DNA of 64,000 nucleotides from Gammaproteobacteria bacterium. Lineage in GTDB: Bacteria > Pseudomonadota > Gammaproteobacteria > Thiotrichales > Thiotrichaceae. Numbering within the stretch: the first letter of the stretch is position 1; every line of letters begins with the position of its first letter. The stretch is from positions 1-64,000 of the forward strand of contig JAHJJD010000044.1 of assembly GCA_018822845.1 (NCBI GenBank). Direction: 5' to 3'. The notes beneath the pieces were generated by a model that was given only the letters and a program-made list of their open reading frames with translations, did not search any database and was not told where the DNA came from. The translations under genes were made by a program, and so were the position numbers. Below are positions 8,751-16,882 of the stretch, one piece after another.

Positions 8751-8778
8751 AAAGCCGGGACGTGTTGCCCGGCTTTTT
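8751..8778 (+). terminator. Rho-independent terminator without an upstream gene
   Basis: AAAGCCGGG pairs perfectly with CCCGGCTTT around an 8-base loop and is followed by T residues on the plus strand. No plus-strand protein gene lies within 4.5 kb upstream, so it either ends a small RNA or works in reverse for minus-strand readthrough. Confidence 0.7.
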
Positions 8779-8833
8779 CGTGTCTCTCAAAAATCGAACG
8801 GTCATACCTCTACAAAAAGGGTATATGTTTATA

Positions 8834-8906
8834 TGCCGGTGAGAGGAATCGAACCCCCGACCCCATCATTACGAATGACGTGCTCTACCAACTGAGCTAC
8901 ACCGGC
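8834..8906 (-). tRNA. tRNA-Thr (anticodon CGU)
   Basis: Read on the minus strand, the acceptor arms GCCGGTG and CACCGGC pair fully, the D arm is GCTC/GAGC, the anticodon stem CGTCA/TGATG (one G-U pair) closes a 7-base loop TTCGTAA with anticodon CGT, and the T arm shows the GGTTCGATTCC pattern. The anticodon reads the codon ACG. CCA is not encoded and must be added afterwards. It stands alone between the protease gene and the DUF4124 gene. Confidence 0.95.
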
Positions 8907-8929
8907 GAAGTTTGAATATTAAGCCGGTA

Positions 8930-9568
8930 TTACTGACCGGGCAAGGTCGGGAAGCTGAATTCGGGTGATGAAGGCGCTTGCGGCTGGCTGCCGAACATAT
9001 CGCTTTGCAGTGATTCTTGCGCATCCTCATTGCTGCTGTCACCACCACTTTTTTGCAGGGCGGAATTTTGCAGGACGCTGAACTTCACGCTTTCGGTATT
9101 CTGGATGATGTTGCCGGATGCATCGTTCAGCACGGCGAAAACGGTATGTTCGCCCCGCTCAAGTTCCGTCAGGGGGAATGACAGTTCGGAACCTGATGCC
9201 ACCTGTCTGGAATCCAGATACAGGGTAATGCCATCACCAGCCTTCAGTTTCGGCTTCAGCCCGATGCTGACAGTCAGGTTGCCATCGTTGGCACGTACAG
9301 GCTCATCGGCAGTCGGGGAAGTGATCCTGAAATCGCTGTAGGCTTCGTCCTCTTCCTTGACCGGCTCAGCCTGCTGCGTTTTTTGCGGAACGAAACCGTC
9401 AGCCACGGTCAGCATCGGCAGGTTGACCGGTTTCGCGGCACTTTTATTCGGCGGGTCATCGCCATACATCACGCGCCCTTCAGCATCTACCCAGCGGTAG
9501 ATTTCCGCATGGGCGGAGAAGGTCGAAAGGCTGAACGCCAGTAGAAGGAATAGCAAACCAATACGCAT
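8930..9568 (-). CDS. DUF4124-domain exported protein
   Basis: A 212-residue protein with a clear signal peptide (MRIGLLFLLLAFSLSTFSAHA) ending at about residue 21. The mature start EIYRWVDAEGRVMYGDDPP is the hallmark of DUF4124, a short beta-rich periplasmic domain common in gammaproteobacteria. The second half (about 80-170) contains a beta-sandwich-like stretch (LTVSIGLKPKLKAGDGITLYL, HTVFAVLNDASGNII), resembling an Ig-like carbohydrate- or protein-binding fold. The final 40 residues are rich in Ser, Gln and Pro. Function is unknown; an envelope role is likely. In many relatives such genes sit near glutamine metabolism genes, as here next to glnE. Confidence 0.8.
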   Translation of the reverse strand: MRIGLLFLLLAFSLSTFSAHAEIYRWVDAEGRVMYGDDPPNKSAAKPVNLPMLTVADGFVPQKTQQAEPVKEEDEAYSDFRITSPTADEPVRANDGNLTVSIGLKPKLKAGDGITLYLDSRQVASGSELSFPLTELERGEHTVFAVLNDASGNIIQNTESVKFSVLQNSALQKSGGDSSNEDAQESLQSDMFGSQPQAPSSPEFSFPTLPGQ

Positions 9569-9656
9569 AAATTTCGCCGCTTTCCCGTTAAGTCAGTACA
9601 GTTACCATTCTACTGAAAATGGCTTGCGAGTCAGCCAGTTGGTTGATGAACGGCCA

Positions 9657-12449
9657 TTATTCGCCGCTTTCCACCAGCTCCACCCATGCCTGCCGCACGT
9701 ACTCGCGTTCACGCGCAAACTGTTCCGCCGGTACTTTGGCATCCTCCTCCTGCAAGGAAAGCTCATGGATGCGGTCACGCAGGGTACGGTAAATATCGGC
9801 CAGCGTTTCCGCCTGTTCTGCGCCGAGGATGCCCGCCTGCTGCAAGGATTCCAGTTGGCGGATATTGTCACTCCAGCGCACCAGATCAGGGGAGTCGTGT
9901 GCATGGGCGATGATCAGGAATTGCACGATGAATTCAATATCGGTAATACCGCCGAGGTCTTTTTTCAGGTTGAAAATAGTGGCGTCCTTGCTGCCGAGGC
10001 TCTCCCACATTTTCTGGCGCATGCTGATCACTTCCTTGCGCAGTTTGGCCTGGTCGCGTGGCTGGCAAAGGATGTCATGGCGGATTTGGTCGAATTGCGC
10101 CCGCAGGCTGGCGGAACCGGTAATGGCGCGGGCGCGCAGCAGTGCCTGATGTTCCCACACCCAGGCTTTTTCCTGCTGATAGGTGCGGAAGGCTTCCAGA
10201 CTGCTGACCAGCAAGCCGGAAGCACCGCTGGGGCGCAACCGCGTGTCGGTTTCGTAAAGCCTGCCCGCCGGGGTGAAAGTGGATAAGGTGTGGATAACTT
10301 TCTGGGCGAAACGGGCGTAGAAAACCGCATTCTCCAGCACCTTTTTGCCATTGGTTTGTTGCGCTTGCCCGTGGCTGTCGTGCAGGAAAATGATGTCGAG
10401 GTCGGAACCGTAACCCAGCTCCAGGCCACCCAGCTTGCCGTAGGCGATGATGGCAAAACCGGCTTCGTGGGTAACGGCTTCGCCGTTAATCCCCCCCATC
10501 CCCAGCCCTTCCCCCGCAAGGGGGGAAGGGAGCGAAGAGCTATCGTTCGAAGTGCCCTCTTGTTCCTTCCCCCCTTGCGGGGGAAGGTTAGGATGGGGGG
10601 TAAGCGGCGCAGCCGCGATATAAGTCGGCACACCGGTCAACGCAGTCATGGTTTTCCACACATGCCGCTGGCTTTCTTCCAGCACCGCTTCGGCAATCCA
10701 GGTGAGCTGGTCGGAAACCTTCATCAGCGGCAGCACACCGGTGATGTCCGCCGCCGCAACCCGTAGCACCTGCGCCTGCTTGAACTGGCGCAGGCGTTCC
10801 ATCACCTGTTCGGTGTCGCCTTCGTCAATCCGTTCCAGCTCCTGACGCAATGCCGCGCCGAGTTGTTCGCGGTTGAGCGGGGTGTAAAGCTGGCGCGAAT
10901 CCAGTAGCTGATCAAGCAGGATGGGGTGCTGGGTCAACTGACCAGTAATCCACAGGCTGTCGCTGACCAGCCGCACGAACTGGTCGAGTGCGCCGGGGTT
11001 GTCGGCCAGCATGGCGATGTAGCCGGAACGTGGCGCAACCTTTTGCACCACGCGCAAGCTGCGTTCCAGCGCCTGTTGCGGGTTGGCGACCGCATTGCAG
11101 GCATCCAGCAGCGCGGGCAGCAAACGGTTGAGGCGGCTGCGCCCGGTGTCGGTCAGGGTGTTGTAGAGACGGCTTTCCAGCAAGGCATGAATGGCGGGGT
11201 GTTCCGGCATCGGCTGGTGATTATTGTTGTTTTCCACAGCGAAAATGCGCTGGAAAATGCCTGACACGGCGCGCTGGTGGCGGTTGAGTTCGGCGTGGAA
11301 ACTGTCCCAGTCGGCAAAGCCCATACTGACAGCGAGGCTGGCTTGCTGGCCGGGTTTGTCGGGCAGGGAATGGGTCTGCTCGTCGTTCCACATTTGCAGG
11401 CGGTTTTCAGTACGGCGCAGGAACAAATAGGCAGGGCGCAATGCGCCGTATTCTTCTGCGCTCAGCAGTTGTTGCGCCAGCAGGGCGTCGAGGGTTCGCA
11501 GCAGGTTGCGTTGGCGCAGTTCGGGGATGCGTCCGCCACGCATCAGCTGGAACATTTGCGCGGTAAATTCGATTTCGCGGATGCCGCCAGTGCCGAGTTT
11601 TACGTCCTGATACTTGCCCCGGCGTTCGGCTTCGCGGTTGATCATGGCCTTCATGTCGCGCAGTTGTTCGACCGCGCCGTAGTCGAGGTAGCGGCGGTAG
11701 ACGAAGGGGCGCAGGCGTTCCATCAGTTGCGCGCCGCGTTGCTGGTCGCCTGCTATCACCCGTGCCTTGATCAGGGCATAGCGTTCCCATTCGCGCCCGT
11801 GGGTTTCGTAGTAGTGTTCCATCGCGTCGAACGAGAGCGCCAGTGCACCGACCTCACCGAACGGGCGCAGGCGCATGTCGACGCGGTAGCCGAAACCATC
11901 AGCGGTGGTTTGCCCCAGCGTGGCGATCAGGCGCTGGCCGAGGCGCACGAAAAAGCTCTGGTTGTCGAGCGGGCGTCTGCCGTCGGTGTCACCCTTTTCC
12001 GGGAAGGCGAAAATCAGGTCGATGTCGGAGGAAAAGTTCAGTTCGCTCCCACCCAGCTTGCCCATGCCGAGGATCACCAGTTGTTGCGCTTCGCCGTCGC
12101 GGCAGCGGGGTGTGCCGTGTTTGGCGGTGAGTTCGGCGTAACACCAGTTGAGCGCGGCGTCGGTGAGCGCGTCGGCGAGGTCGGAAGTGGTGCGGATGGT
12201 TTCCGCCGTTTCTGCCATGCCGGACAGGTCACGCCAGGCGATACGCACGGTTTCGCGGTGGCGGATTTGGCGCACCACGCGCAGCAGGCTGTTGTGGTCG
12301 GGGATGGCGCGGATTTCGTCGGCTATTTTCTGGAAGAGTTCACCGTCGCTGTAGGGCTGGCTGGTTTCGCACAGGGCTTGCCAGTTGGGGTGGCGTTCGA
12401 GCTGGCGCTGGAGGTAGGGGCTGGCGGAGAGGATGGCTTCGGCTGACAT
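9657..12449 (-). CDS. glnE: Bifunctional glutamine synthetase adenylyltransferase/deadenylylase with in-frame repeat insertion
   Basis: A 930-residue GlnE (E. coli: 946). It adds or removes AMP on glutamine synthetase in response to PII, and so sets nitrogen assimilation. The N-terminal deadenylylase site is GSELNFSSDIDL near residue 133, and the C-terminal adenylylase site is GLELGYGSDLDI near 673. I use the ATG at 12449 (MSAEAILSASPYL); the open frame extends further, but the extra residues come from repeat and intergenic DNA. Residues about 616-654 are encoded by a palindromic genomic repeat (10488-10602) that reads through in frame as TPHPNLPPQGGKEQ... and ends just before AGFAIIAYGKLGG of the second catalytic core. 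The enzyme may tolerate this as a surface loop. Confidence 0.95.
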   Translation of the reverse strand: MSAEAILSASPYLQRQLERHPNWQALCETSQPYSDGELFQKIADEIRAIPDHNSLLRVVRQIRHRETVRIAWRDLSGMAETAETIRTTSDLADALTDAALNWCYAELTAKHGTPRCRDGEAQQLVILGMGKLGGSELNFSSDIDLIFAFPEKGDTDGRRPLDNQSFFVRLGQRLIATLGQTTADGFGYRVDMRLRPFGEVGALALSFDAMEHYYETHGREWERYALIKARVIAGDQQRGAQLMERLRPFVYRRYLDYGAVEQLRDMKAMINREAERRGKYQDVKLGTGGIREIEFTAQMFQLMRGGRIPELRQRNLLRTLDALLAQQLLSAEEYGALRPAYLFLRRTENRLQMWNDEQTHSLPDKPGQQASLAVSMGFADWDSFHAELNRHQRAVSGIFQRIFAVENNNNHQPMPEHPAIHALLESRLYNTLTDTGRSRLNRLLPALLDACNAVANPQQALERSLRVVQKVAPRSGYIAMLADNPGALDQFVRLVSDSLWITGQLTQHPILLDQLLDSRQLYTPLNREQLGAALRQELERIDEGDTEQVMERLRQFKQAQVLRVAAADITGVLPLMKVSDQLTWIAEAVLEESQRHVWKTMTALTGVPTYIAAAPLTPHPNLPPQGGKEQEGTSNDSSSLPSPLAGEGLGMGGINGEAVTHEAGFAIIAYGKLGGLELGYGSDLDIIFLHDSHGQAQQTNGKKVLENAVFYARFAQKVIHTLSTFTPAGRLYETDTRLRPSGASGLLVSSLEAFRTYQQEKAWVWEHQALLRARAITGSASLRAQFDQIRHDILCQPRDQAKLRKEVISMRQKMWESLGSKDATIFNLKKDLGGITDIEFIVQFLIIAHAHDSPDLVRWSDNIRQLESLQQAGILGAEQAETLADIYRTLRDRIHELSLQEEDAKVPAEQFAREREYVRQAWVELVESGE
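10488..10602. repeat. Palindromic repeat embedded in frame in glnE
   Basis: Two inverted halves: CCCCCCCATCCCCAGCCCTT with CCCCGCAAGGGGGG, and CCTTCCCCCCTTGCGGGGGA ending GGATGGGGGG. The total is close to 38 codons, so the glnE frame is kept on both sides. A single half of the same family lies at 4186-4230. Confidence 0.9.
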
Positions 12450-12523
12450 TGTTGTTCTCGCGTTGCGGGTTTCCCGGCCATTATATGCCCCGTTTTGGGG
12501 CGTGGGGAATGGGGTTTGTCGGG

Positions 12524-12805
12524 TTAGCAGAGACGAGCCTGGAGTTCGGCGAGTTCGGGGTCGCGGCGGTGGTAGCCGGTTTCGTTGATCAGGTGTTCGG
12601 CTTCTGCGATGTGAATCCGTGCCTGCTGCATGTTGCCTTCGACTCCGCTCAGGCAACGGGGCGTGCCATTGTTCGTAGGCTGAGCGCTTGCGCTGAGCGG
12701 AGTCGCAGTGGAGTCGAAGAAATATCGAATGGCTGATCCATGATGTGAGCAAGCCCTGTTCACTTTACAATGGGCTTGATAATACCGTTTATCGGCGATT
12801 TTGTC
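12524..12805 (-). pseudogene. Internally deleted relative of the TIR-STAND-TPR gene (3' tail and leader only)
   Basis: The segment encodes IHIAEAEHLINETGYHRRD and ends AELQARLC, nearly the same as the last residues of the TIR-STAND-TPR protein (YHIAEAERLIEETGYHRRD). At the other side, 12783-12805 repeats, with one change, the 23-base leader found upstream of the intact gene (16786-16808). Between them only a palindromic repeat and a short spacer remain, so the body of the gene (more than 2.5 kb) is lost. This 363-base space between glnE and the DUF3037 gene holds nothing else. Confidence 0.7.
12641..12722. repeat. Palindromic repeat, TGAGCGGAGTCGAAG family
   Basis: Contains CTTCGACTCCGCTCAGGCAA, the inner hairpin TGAGCGCTTGCGCTGA, and the inverted copy GAGCGGAGTCG...GGAGTCGAAG. 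Close copies lie at 17681-17768 and, as a shorter form, at 60784-60816. Confidence 0.85.
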
Positions 12806-12812
12806 CCACAAA

Positions 12813-13214
12813 TTACGCTGCCAATGCTTGCTCACGTTGCACATAGCGGCTGAATAACTCGTCTGCGCTGGCTTGCGGGTCATCACCCAAAATTATTCCC
12901 GTTTGGGCATAGCGGATAATGTCTTCGCGAGGGCGGATGAGTTCTTCATGCAAAGCGGCGGGGTTTGCCACACTGGGTAACAGCTTTTGCACACGCTGCA
13001 ATTCAGTTTGTGCCACGCTCAATGCGCCTTGAAAGACGTTTGTATCCAGCGGGCTGAAAAAGCTGGTGATGCGTTGGTGTTGCCAGGGCGCAAGCAAGCG
13101 GAAGGCGAGTGCGCGAGTTTCTGGGGCGTACACGACCACGCCGATATTGGCGAATTCGCCAGTTTCCACGTCGGGCTGGAAACGAATCAGGTTGTAGCGG
13201 AAGGCTTGTTTCAT
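12813..13214 (-). CDS. DUF3037 protein, partner of HipA-like kinase
   Basis: A 133-residue DUF3037 protein (MKQAFRYNLIRFQPDVETGEFANIGVVVY is the typical start of the family, with the conserved F-x-N-x-G-x-V motif). The start ATG overlaps the stop of the HipA-like gene by 4 bases (ATGA), so the two are translationally coupled. HipA-like kinase and DUF3037 genes occur side by side in many bacteria, and in some the domains are fused, so a physical complex is likely. No enzymatic motif is visible; a regulatory or antitoxin-like subunit is one possibility but is not shown. It is the last gene of the operon 16746-12813. Confidence 0.85.
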   Translation of the reverse strand: MKQAFRYNLIRFQPDVETGEFANIGVVVYAPETRALAFRLLAPWQHQRITSFFSPLDTNVFQGALSVAQTELQRVQKLLPSVANPAALHEELIRPREDIIRYAQTGIILGDDPQASADELFSRYVQREQALAA

Positions 13215-13945
13215 GGGTGAAAATCTCTCCAGATAGCACCTTGCTGGTCGTGTTCCAGGCGTTGCAATGTGGCGGCATCATCAAACGCGCCTGTGGACTG
13301 GTTTTCATCCAGCCAGTCGTCTGGTAGTTGTTGCCATGCCTGCGACCATTGCGACAAAGCGTGTTGCATGTTTTGTTCAAACGCTTGCTGCTGCAATTGC
13401 CCGATGGGTTGCGGAAACGCATGGCGGAATACATGGGTTTGCCAGAATAACGCTGCATCGAAGGCTGTTGGTAATATCAGATTGTAGTCAATTGCGTAGA
13501 GTTCCGATGTGGCTTTGTTCAGCAACAGATTGGGGTTGCCGCCCAAGTCGGACAGCGTGCGGTCTTCATTTTGTACCCAGTAGTCGAATAGCAGGATGGC
13601 TTGTTGGGTGGCGGTTGGGATCAGGGGGATTTCGTCGTGGCGCAATTCGCTGACGGCTTGTACCTGACGTGAGCCGACGGCGTAGCCTTTGCCCAAGTCG
13701 CGGGCGGTGGCACTATCGAGGGATTTGAGTAAGGGGGCGGGAACTTCCAGCAAACGCATCGGTGGAACTGGAAGGCCGAAGGCTTGGGCGAGGTGTGTCC
13801 CCATCCATTCGCGGATGCGTTCGCCCGTGGAGGCGGAATGGCCTTTGACGTAATACACGTAGCCGTCAGCGGCACGGCAAACGAAGGGGCGGGTTGCGCC
13901 TTGGTCGGTGCGGCGGATGATTTGGGTGATTGGCGGGGTGTTCAT
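13211..13945 (-). CDS. HipA-like kinase family protein
   Basis: A 244-residue protein of the HipA-like kinase family paired with DUF3037. The N-terminal part (TRPFVCRAADGYVYYVKGHSAS) fits the ATP-binding lobe with the lysine in VKG. The catalytic-loop region is FDYWVQNEDRTLSDLGGN (about 140-157), with the aspartate in NEDR, and the metal-binding aspartate is in YAIDYNLIL. It is much shorter than toxin HipA (about 440 residues) and lacks the HipB partner. Its ATG overlaps the TIR-STAND-TPR stop by 4 bases, and its stop overlaps the DUF3037 start by 4 bases, so all three proteins are probably made together. Confidence 0.82.
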   Translation of the reverse strand: MNTPPITQIIRRTDQGATRPFVCRAADGYVYYVKGHSASTGERIREWMGTHLAQAFGLPVPPMRLLEVPAPLLKSLDSATARDLGKGYAVGSRQVQAVSELRHDEIPLIPTATQQAILLFDYWVQNEDRTLSDLGGNPNLLLNKATSELYAIDYNLILPTAFDAALFWQTHVFRHAFPQPIGQLQQQAFEQNMQHALSQWSQAWQQLPDDWLDENQSTGAFDDAATLQRLEHDQQGAIWRDFHP

Positions 13946-16746
13946 GGGCAGCTTTCCTTGGCGAGGGCTTGCTGCAAGTCTAGTAGCTCTTGGTCGCGGC
14001 GGTGGTAGCCGGTTTCTTCAATCAAGCGTTCGGCTTCGGCGATGTGGTATTGAAGAGGGCGTATGCAATACGCCCCTACGTCTGCCGTTCCCTGTAGGGG
14101 CGTATTGCATACGCCCTCTTTCTCCTCCGCCACCAACAACCGCGCCATCTCCAAATGATAATCCGTCAAATGCAGCCGCATCCCGCTGCCGTCGGCGATG
14201 TCGAACACTTCCTGCAAGTCCTGCCGGGCGCGGGCGAAGTCGCGGGTGTGGCGGTGCAGCGCAGCGCGGGTTAGCAGACCGCGTGGCAAATAATGCAATG
14301 TTCTTGCTGCACGTAAACCAGCGACAGCCTGATCTAGCCAGTGAAGACCCTCACCCCCAGCCCCTCTCCCGGAGGTAGAGGGGCGTAAGAGTTGTTGCAG
14401 ATGGGCACGTCCGAGGGTGAGTTGTTGTAGGCATACATCAAGTAAACTTGCTCTGTTTCGCATCGCCCATTCCAGCGTCTGTTCCGCCCGCTCCAGCACC
14501 TCCGCCGTGCTGCCCTGCGCCAGCAGCAGGTCGCAGTAGCGGAAACCTGTAACTCCATACAGGCGCGGGTACGCAGGCTGGCGTTCCTGCTGGAGTTGCT
14601 CCGCGTCCCGGAACAGGGCAAGGGCGGCGGCGGTGTCCCCTGCCTGATGCAGGGCATCGGCGTGGGTGGTGCGGAATCCCATGCGCAGAAACATATCCCC
14701 GGACTGGTCGGCGTAGCGGCTGCTGCGTGCGCCGCTCTCCACCGCTTGAGCCACATCGCCGAGGGTGAGTTGCAGTTCGCTGAGGTTGTTGGCTGCTTGT
14801 GCTGCACCTTTCCAGTCTTCTTGTTTTTCCGCCATTGCAATATCTACCTGCATCCGCTCCAATGCCTCACGCAGCCTCCCCAATGCGCGTAAGCAGAAAC
14901 CTGCCCAGTTCAGCACTCCGGCTTGCCAGATTTCCTGCAAACCCGCTGCGGGGGTGTGCCACGGGGTCGTGAAGAAATGCGCTACGGTGGCGAGGTCATC
15001 GCTGAAAGCACCGAGTTTTGCAGTTGTATAATTCTCTTTTCCACGTTTGATACGAGGCCAATAAACCTCATCCAACGCCTGCTGATGCAACCCCGCCGCA
15101 CACCCATGCGCCACCGCACTGAACAGCGGCTGCATTTCTTCCAGCGTATCGGGCAATGGGTTCTTGGGCAGGGCTTTGTAGTATTCGTACAGCCGTTCAT
15201 GCGCCTGCTGCCACGCTTGCGGCTGCTGGGTTTGCAGTTGCCCGCCGAAGTATTCGCGGATCAGCGGGTGGCAGTCGAGGTCGCCGCCGCTGTCATGCTG
15301 CGACAACAGGTGGTGTTCTTCGCGCAAACTGGCGATGGCTTCCAGCCATTCGTCTTCATCAATGCCTGCGGTCAGGTACGGAATCTGCGCATCCCACAGC
15401 ATTTGCAGCACGTCTTGCCCGATGGGGTGGTCGAACAGCCCCAACAAGTGCAGCAACGCCAGTTCCGGTTCGCCCGCAAACCATTCCGCGTAAGCCTGCA
15501 TCACCTTGAAGGCGTGGCGGCTGTCTTGATTGCCCTTTGCTTTCACCAATGCCTTGAGCGTGTCGCGCTTGCGTACATCGCCCTGATGCCGCAGCCGCAA
15601 CACATTCCCCAGCAAACTCAAGGCCAGCGCATGACCGCCGTATTCACCCACCGCCTTGCCCAGTTCCGCCGCACTGCCCTTCACCCCCAACGATTGCAGC
15701 AACTGGATGCCATCCGCCGTTGTCAGATTTTGCAAATCGTGACGGATGACGGTGGGCGCGTCCCGGTCACTGAGTTCATGCAGCGCAATCCGCGTGGTGA
15801 TAATGCACAAGCCGCTCGGATGGCGGGCAAGCTGGCGCAGCAACTGGCGGATGGCTTTGTCCTTGAGTTCGCCGCGCATTGCCGCGCCGCCGTGTTGCAG
15901 CGGCTCCAGACCATCCAGCACCAGCACGTAGCGTTTGCCGTGCAGCAACTCAGCGAGGTGGTCGCCCTTGTCCTCCTCCGACGCAAACCGCTCGCGAGTA
16001 GAGCCAAGTTTTTCAAACGCATGGCTGAAAAACGGCGTGGCGGAAGTCTGCTTGTCTTCGCTCGCCCCTTGCGAATAGAACGACCACGCGATCAGCACCG
16101 GAATGTCGGCAGTGTGGTCAAGCCAGTGGCGCAGCAGTTTGGTCTTGCCTGTACCACCGGGGGCGATGAATTGGACGATGCGGGTGGTGGTGTTTGCCCA
16201 GGCGTTGTTGAGGAGTTGCAGTTCGGCGGTGCGTCCGAAGAAGCCGCCTTTGACGGTGGGGAGGCGGTCGGAGTGGATACTTTTTTCTGATTTGCTGGAA
16301 TCTGAAGCCTTCGCAGAGAAAACATCATTCAACTTCAGCCGCTGCAAAATCAAGTCAGCGACCTCCTCCGCCTTGTGGTCATTCAAGTTCAGATAGCCAT
16401 CAATATCGAACAAACCGGAGATATGCGTCTTGTCAAACCGCATCGGCATGATGTCGTCATCCCGCCGCTGTTTCATCAGCTCACGGATAACCCGCCACTC
16501 CAGTTGACACCAGTCTTTGCTTGCGTAGTCCGTACATAGAAATGGAACCAGTAATGCTGATTCCTTGTGGTAAAGGTTTTGCAGGTAAGTATCAAGATTG
16601 GGACGGGTAAACTCGGCCTTGTACCATGCATCATAAAGAATGGCATCACGCCCCAACGTTTCAGCCAAATGCTCCGCCACTCGCAACACATAATCACGGT
16701 ATTCACCGGGAAATGACAGGGCAACTTGGAAGCGTTTGGTGCTCAT
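13942..16746 (-). CDS. TIR-STAND-TPR protein, putative NAD-depleting immune sensor
   Basis: A 934-residue multidomain protein. TIR domain at about 5-140: FQVALSFPGE at the start and KDWCQLEWRVI with the candidate catalytic glutamate at about 83, placed as in NADase TIRs. STAND NTPase at about 165-520: FFGRTAEL, Walker A APGGTGKT at about 195-202, Walker B YVLVLDGLEPL at about 273-283. TPR-like helices follow from about 590. Such proteins sense a trigger with the repeats and switch on the TIR. I choose the ATG at 16746 with AAGG upstream; a TTG six bases earlier is possible. Two palindromic repeats are read in frame near residues 785-801 and 875-898. It is first in an operon with HipA-like and DUF3037 genes. 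A defence role is inference. Confidence 0.85.
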   Translation of the reverse strand: MSTKRFQVALSFPGEYRDYVLRVAEHLAETLGRDAILYDAWYKAEFTRPNLDTYLQNLYHKESALLVPFLCTDYASKDWCQLEWRVIRELMKQRRDDDIMPMRFDKTHISGLFDIDGYLNLNDHKAEEVADLILQRLKLNDVFSAKASDSSKSEKSIHSDRLPTVKGGFFGRTAELQLLNNAWANTTTRIVQFIAPGGTGKTKLLRHWLDHTADIPVLIAWSFYSQGASEDKQTSATPFFSHAFEKLGSTRERFASEEDKGDHLAELLHGKRYVLVLDGLEPLQHGGAAMRGELKDKAIRQLLRQLARHPSGLCIITTRIALHELSDRDAPTVIRHDLQNLTTADGIQLLQSLGVKGSAAELGKAVGEYGGHALALSLLGNVLRLRHQGDVRKRDTLKALVKAKGNQDSRHAFKVMQAYAEWFAGEPELALLHLLGLFDHPIGQDVLQMLWDAQIPYLTAGIDEDEWLEAIASLREEHHLLSQHDSGGDLDCHPLIREYFGGQLQTQQPQAWQQAHERLYEYYKALPKNPLPDTLEEMQPLFSAVAHGCAAGLHQQALDEVYWPRIKRGKENYTTAKLGAFSDDLATVAHFFTTPWHTPAAGLQEIWQAGVLNWAGFCLRALGRLREALERMQVDIAMAEKQEDWKGAAQAANNLSELQLTLGDVAQAVESGARSSRYADQSGDMFLRMGFRTTHADALHQAGDTAAALALFRDAEQLQQERQPAYPRLYGVTGFRYCDLLLAQGSTAEVLERAEQTLEWAMRNRASLLDVCLQQLTLGRAHLQQLLRPSTSGRGAGGEGLHWLDQAVAGLRAARTLHYLPRGLLTRAALHRHTRDFARARQDLQEVFDIADGSGMRLHLTDYHLEMARLLVAEEKEGVCNTPLQGTADVGAYCIRPLQYHIAEAERLIEETGYHRRDQELLDLQQALAKESCP
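14053..14120. repeat. Palindromic repeat embedded in the TIR-STAND-TPR gene
   Basis: GAGGGCGTATGCAATACGCC at 14055-14074 and its inverted copy GGCGTATTGCATACGCCCTC at 14099-14118 flank a short spacer. The core GTAGGGGCG is shared with the small repeat inside dabA1 at 46611-46638. Translated, it gives GVCNTPLQ and GAYCIRPL. Confidence 0.9.
14344..14392. repeat. Half-size GC-rich repeat in the TIR-STAND-TPR gene
   Basis: ACCCTCACCCCCAGCCCCTC followed by TCCCGGAGGTAGAGGGGCG resembles one half of the approximately 106-base element seen at 23883, 31521 and 56093. In the gene it reads RPSTSGRGAGGEGLHW. Confidence 0.75.
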
Positions 16747-16785
16747 GGACAACCTTGTGACAATAAGGATTTACGCCATGAATCA

Positions 16786-16808
16786 TACCGTTTATCGGTG
16801 ATTTTGTC
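16786..16808 (-). repeat. Leader sequence shared with the decayed paralogue
   Basis: TACCGTTTATCGGTGATTTT and three more bases lie 40 bases upstream of the TIR-STAND-TPR start. The same 23 bases with one change are at 12783-12805 in front of the decayed tail. It may hold promoter or operator elements of this gene family. Confidence 0.6.
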
Positions 16809-16882
16809 TGACTAATCGAAGAAAATCCCCTCTATCTCTCCTTTTGCAAAGGGGAGTACTCTCCAGCAATACGCAAGCAAAC

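Noticed and set aside
11277-12446. Long plus-strand open frame opposite glnE (also 5122-6327 opposite the glutamate dehydrogenase gene, 14923-16290 opposite the TIR gene, and 41062-41979 opposite a NuoM-like gene)
   Set aside because: Antisense shadows of GC-rich genes; they have no ribosome-binding sites and their composition mirrors the codons of the real gene.
12450-12752. N-terminal extension of GlnE by about 100 residues
   Set aside because: The added residues translate a palindromic repeat and the decayed TIR gene tail in a wrong frame; the ATG at 12449 gives the normal GlnE start and length.
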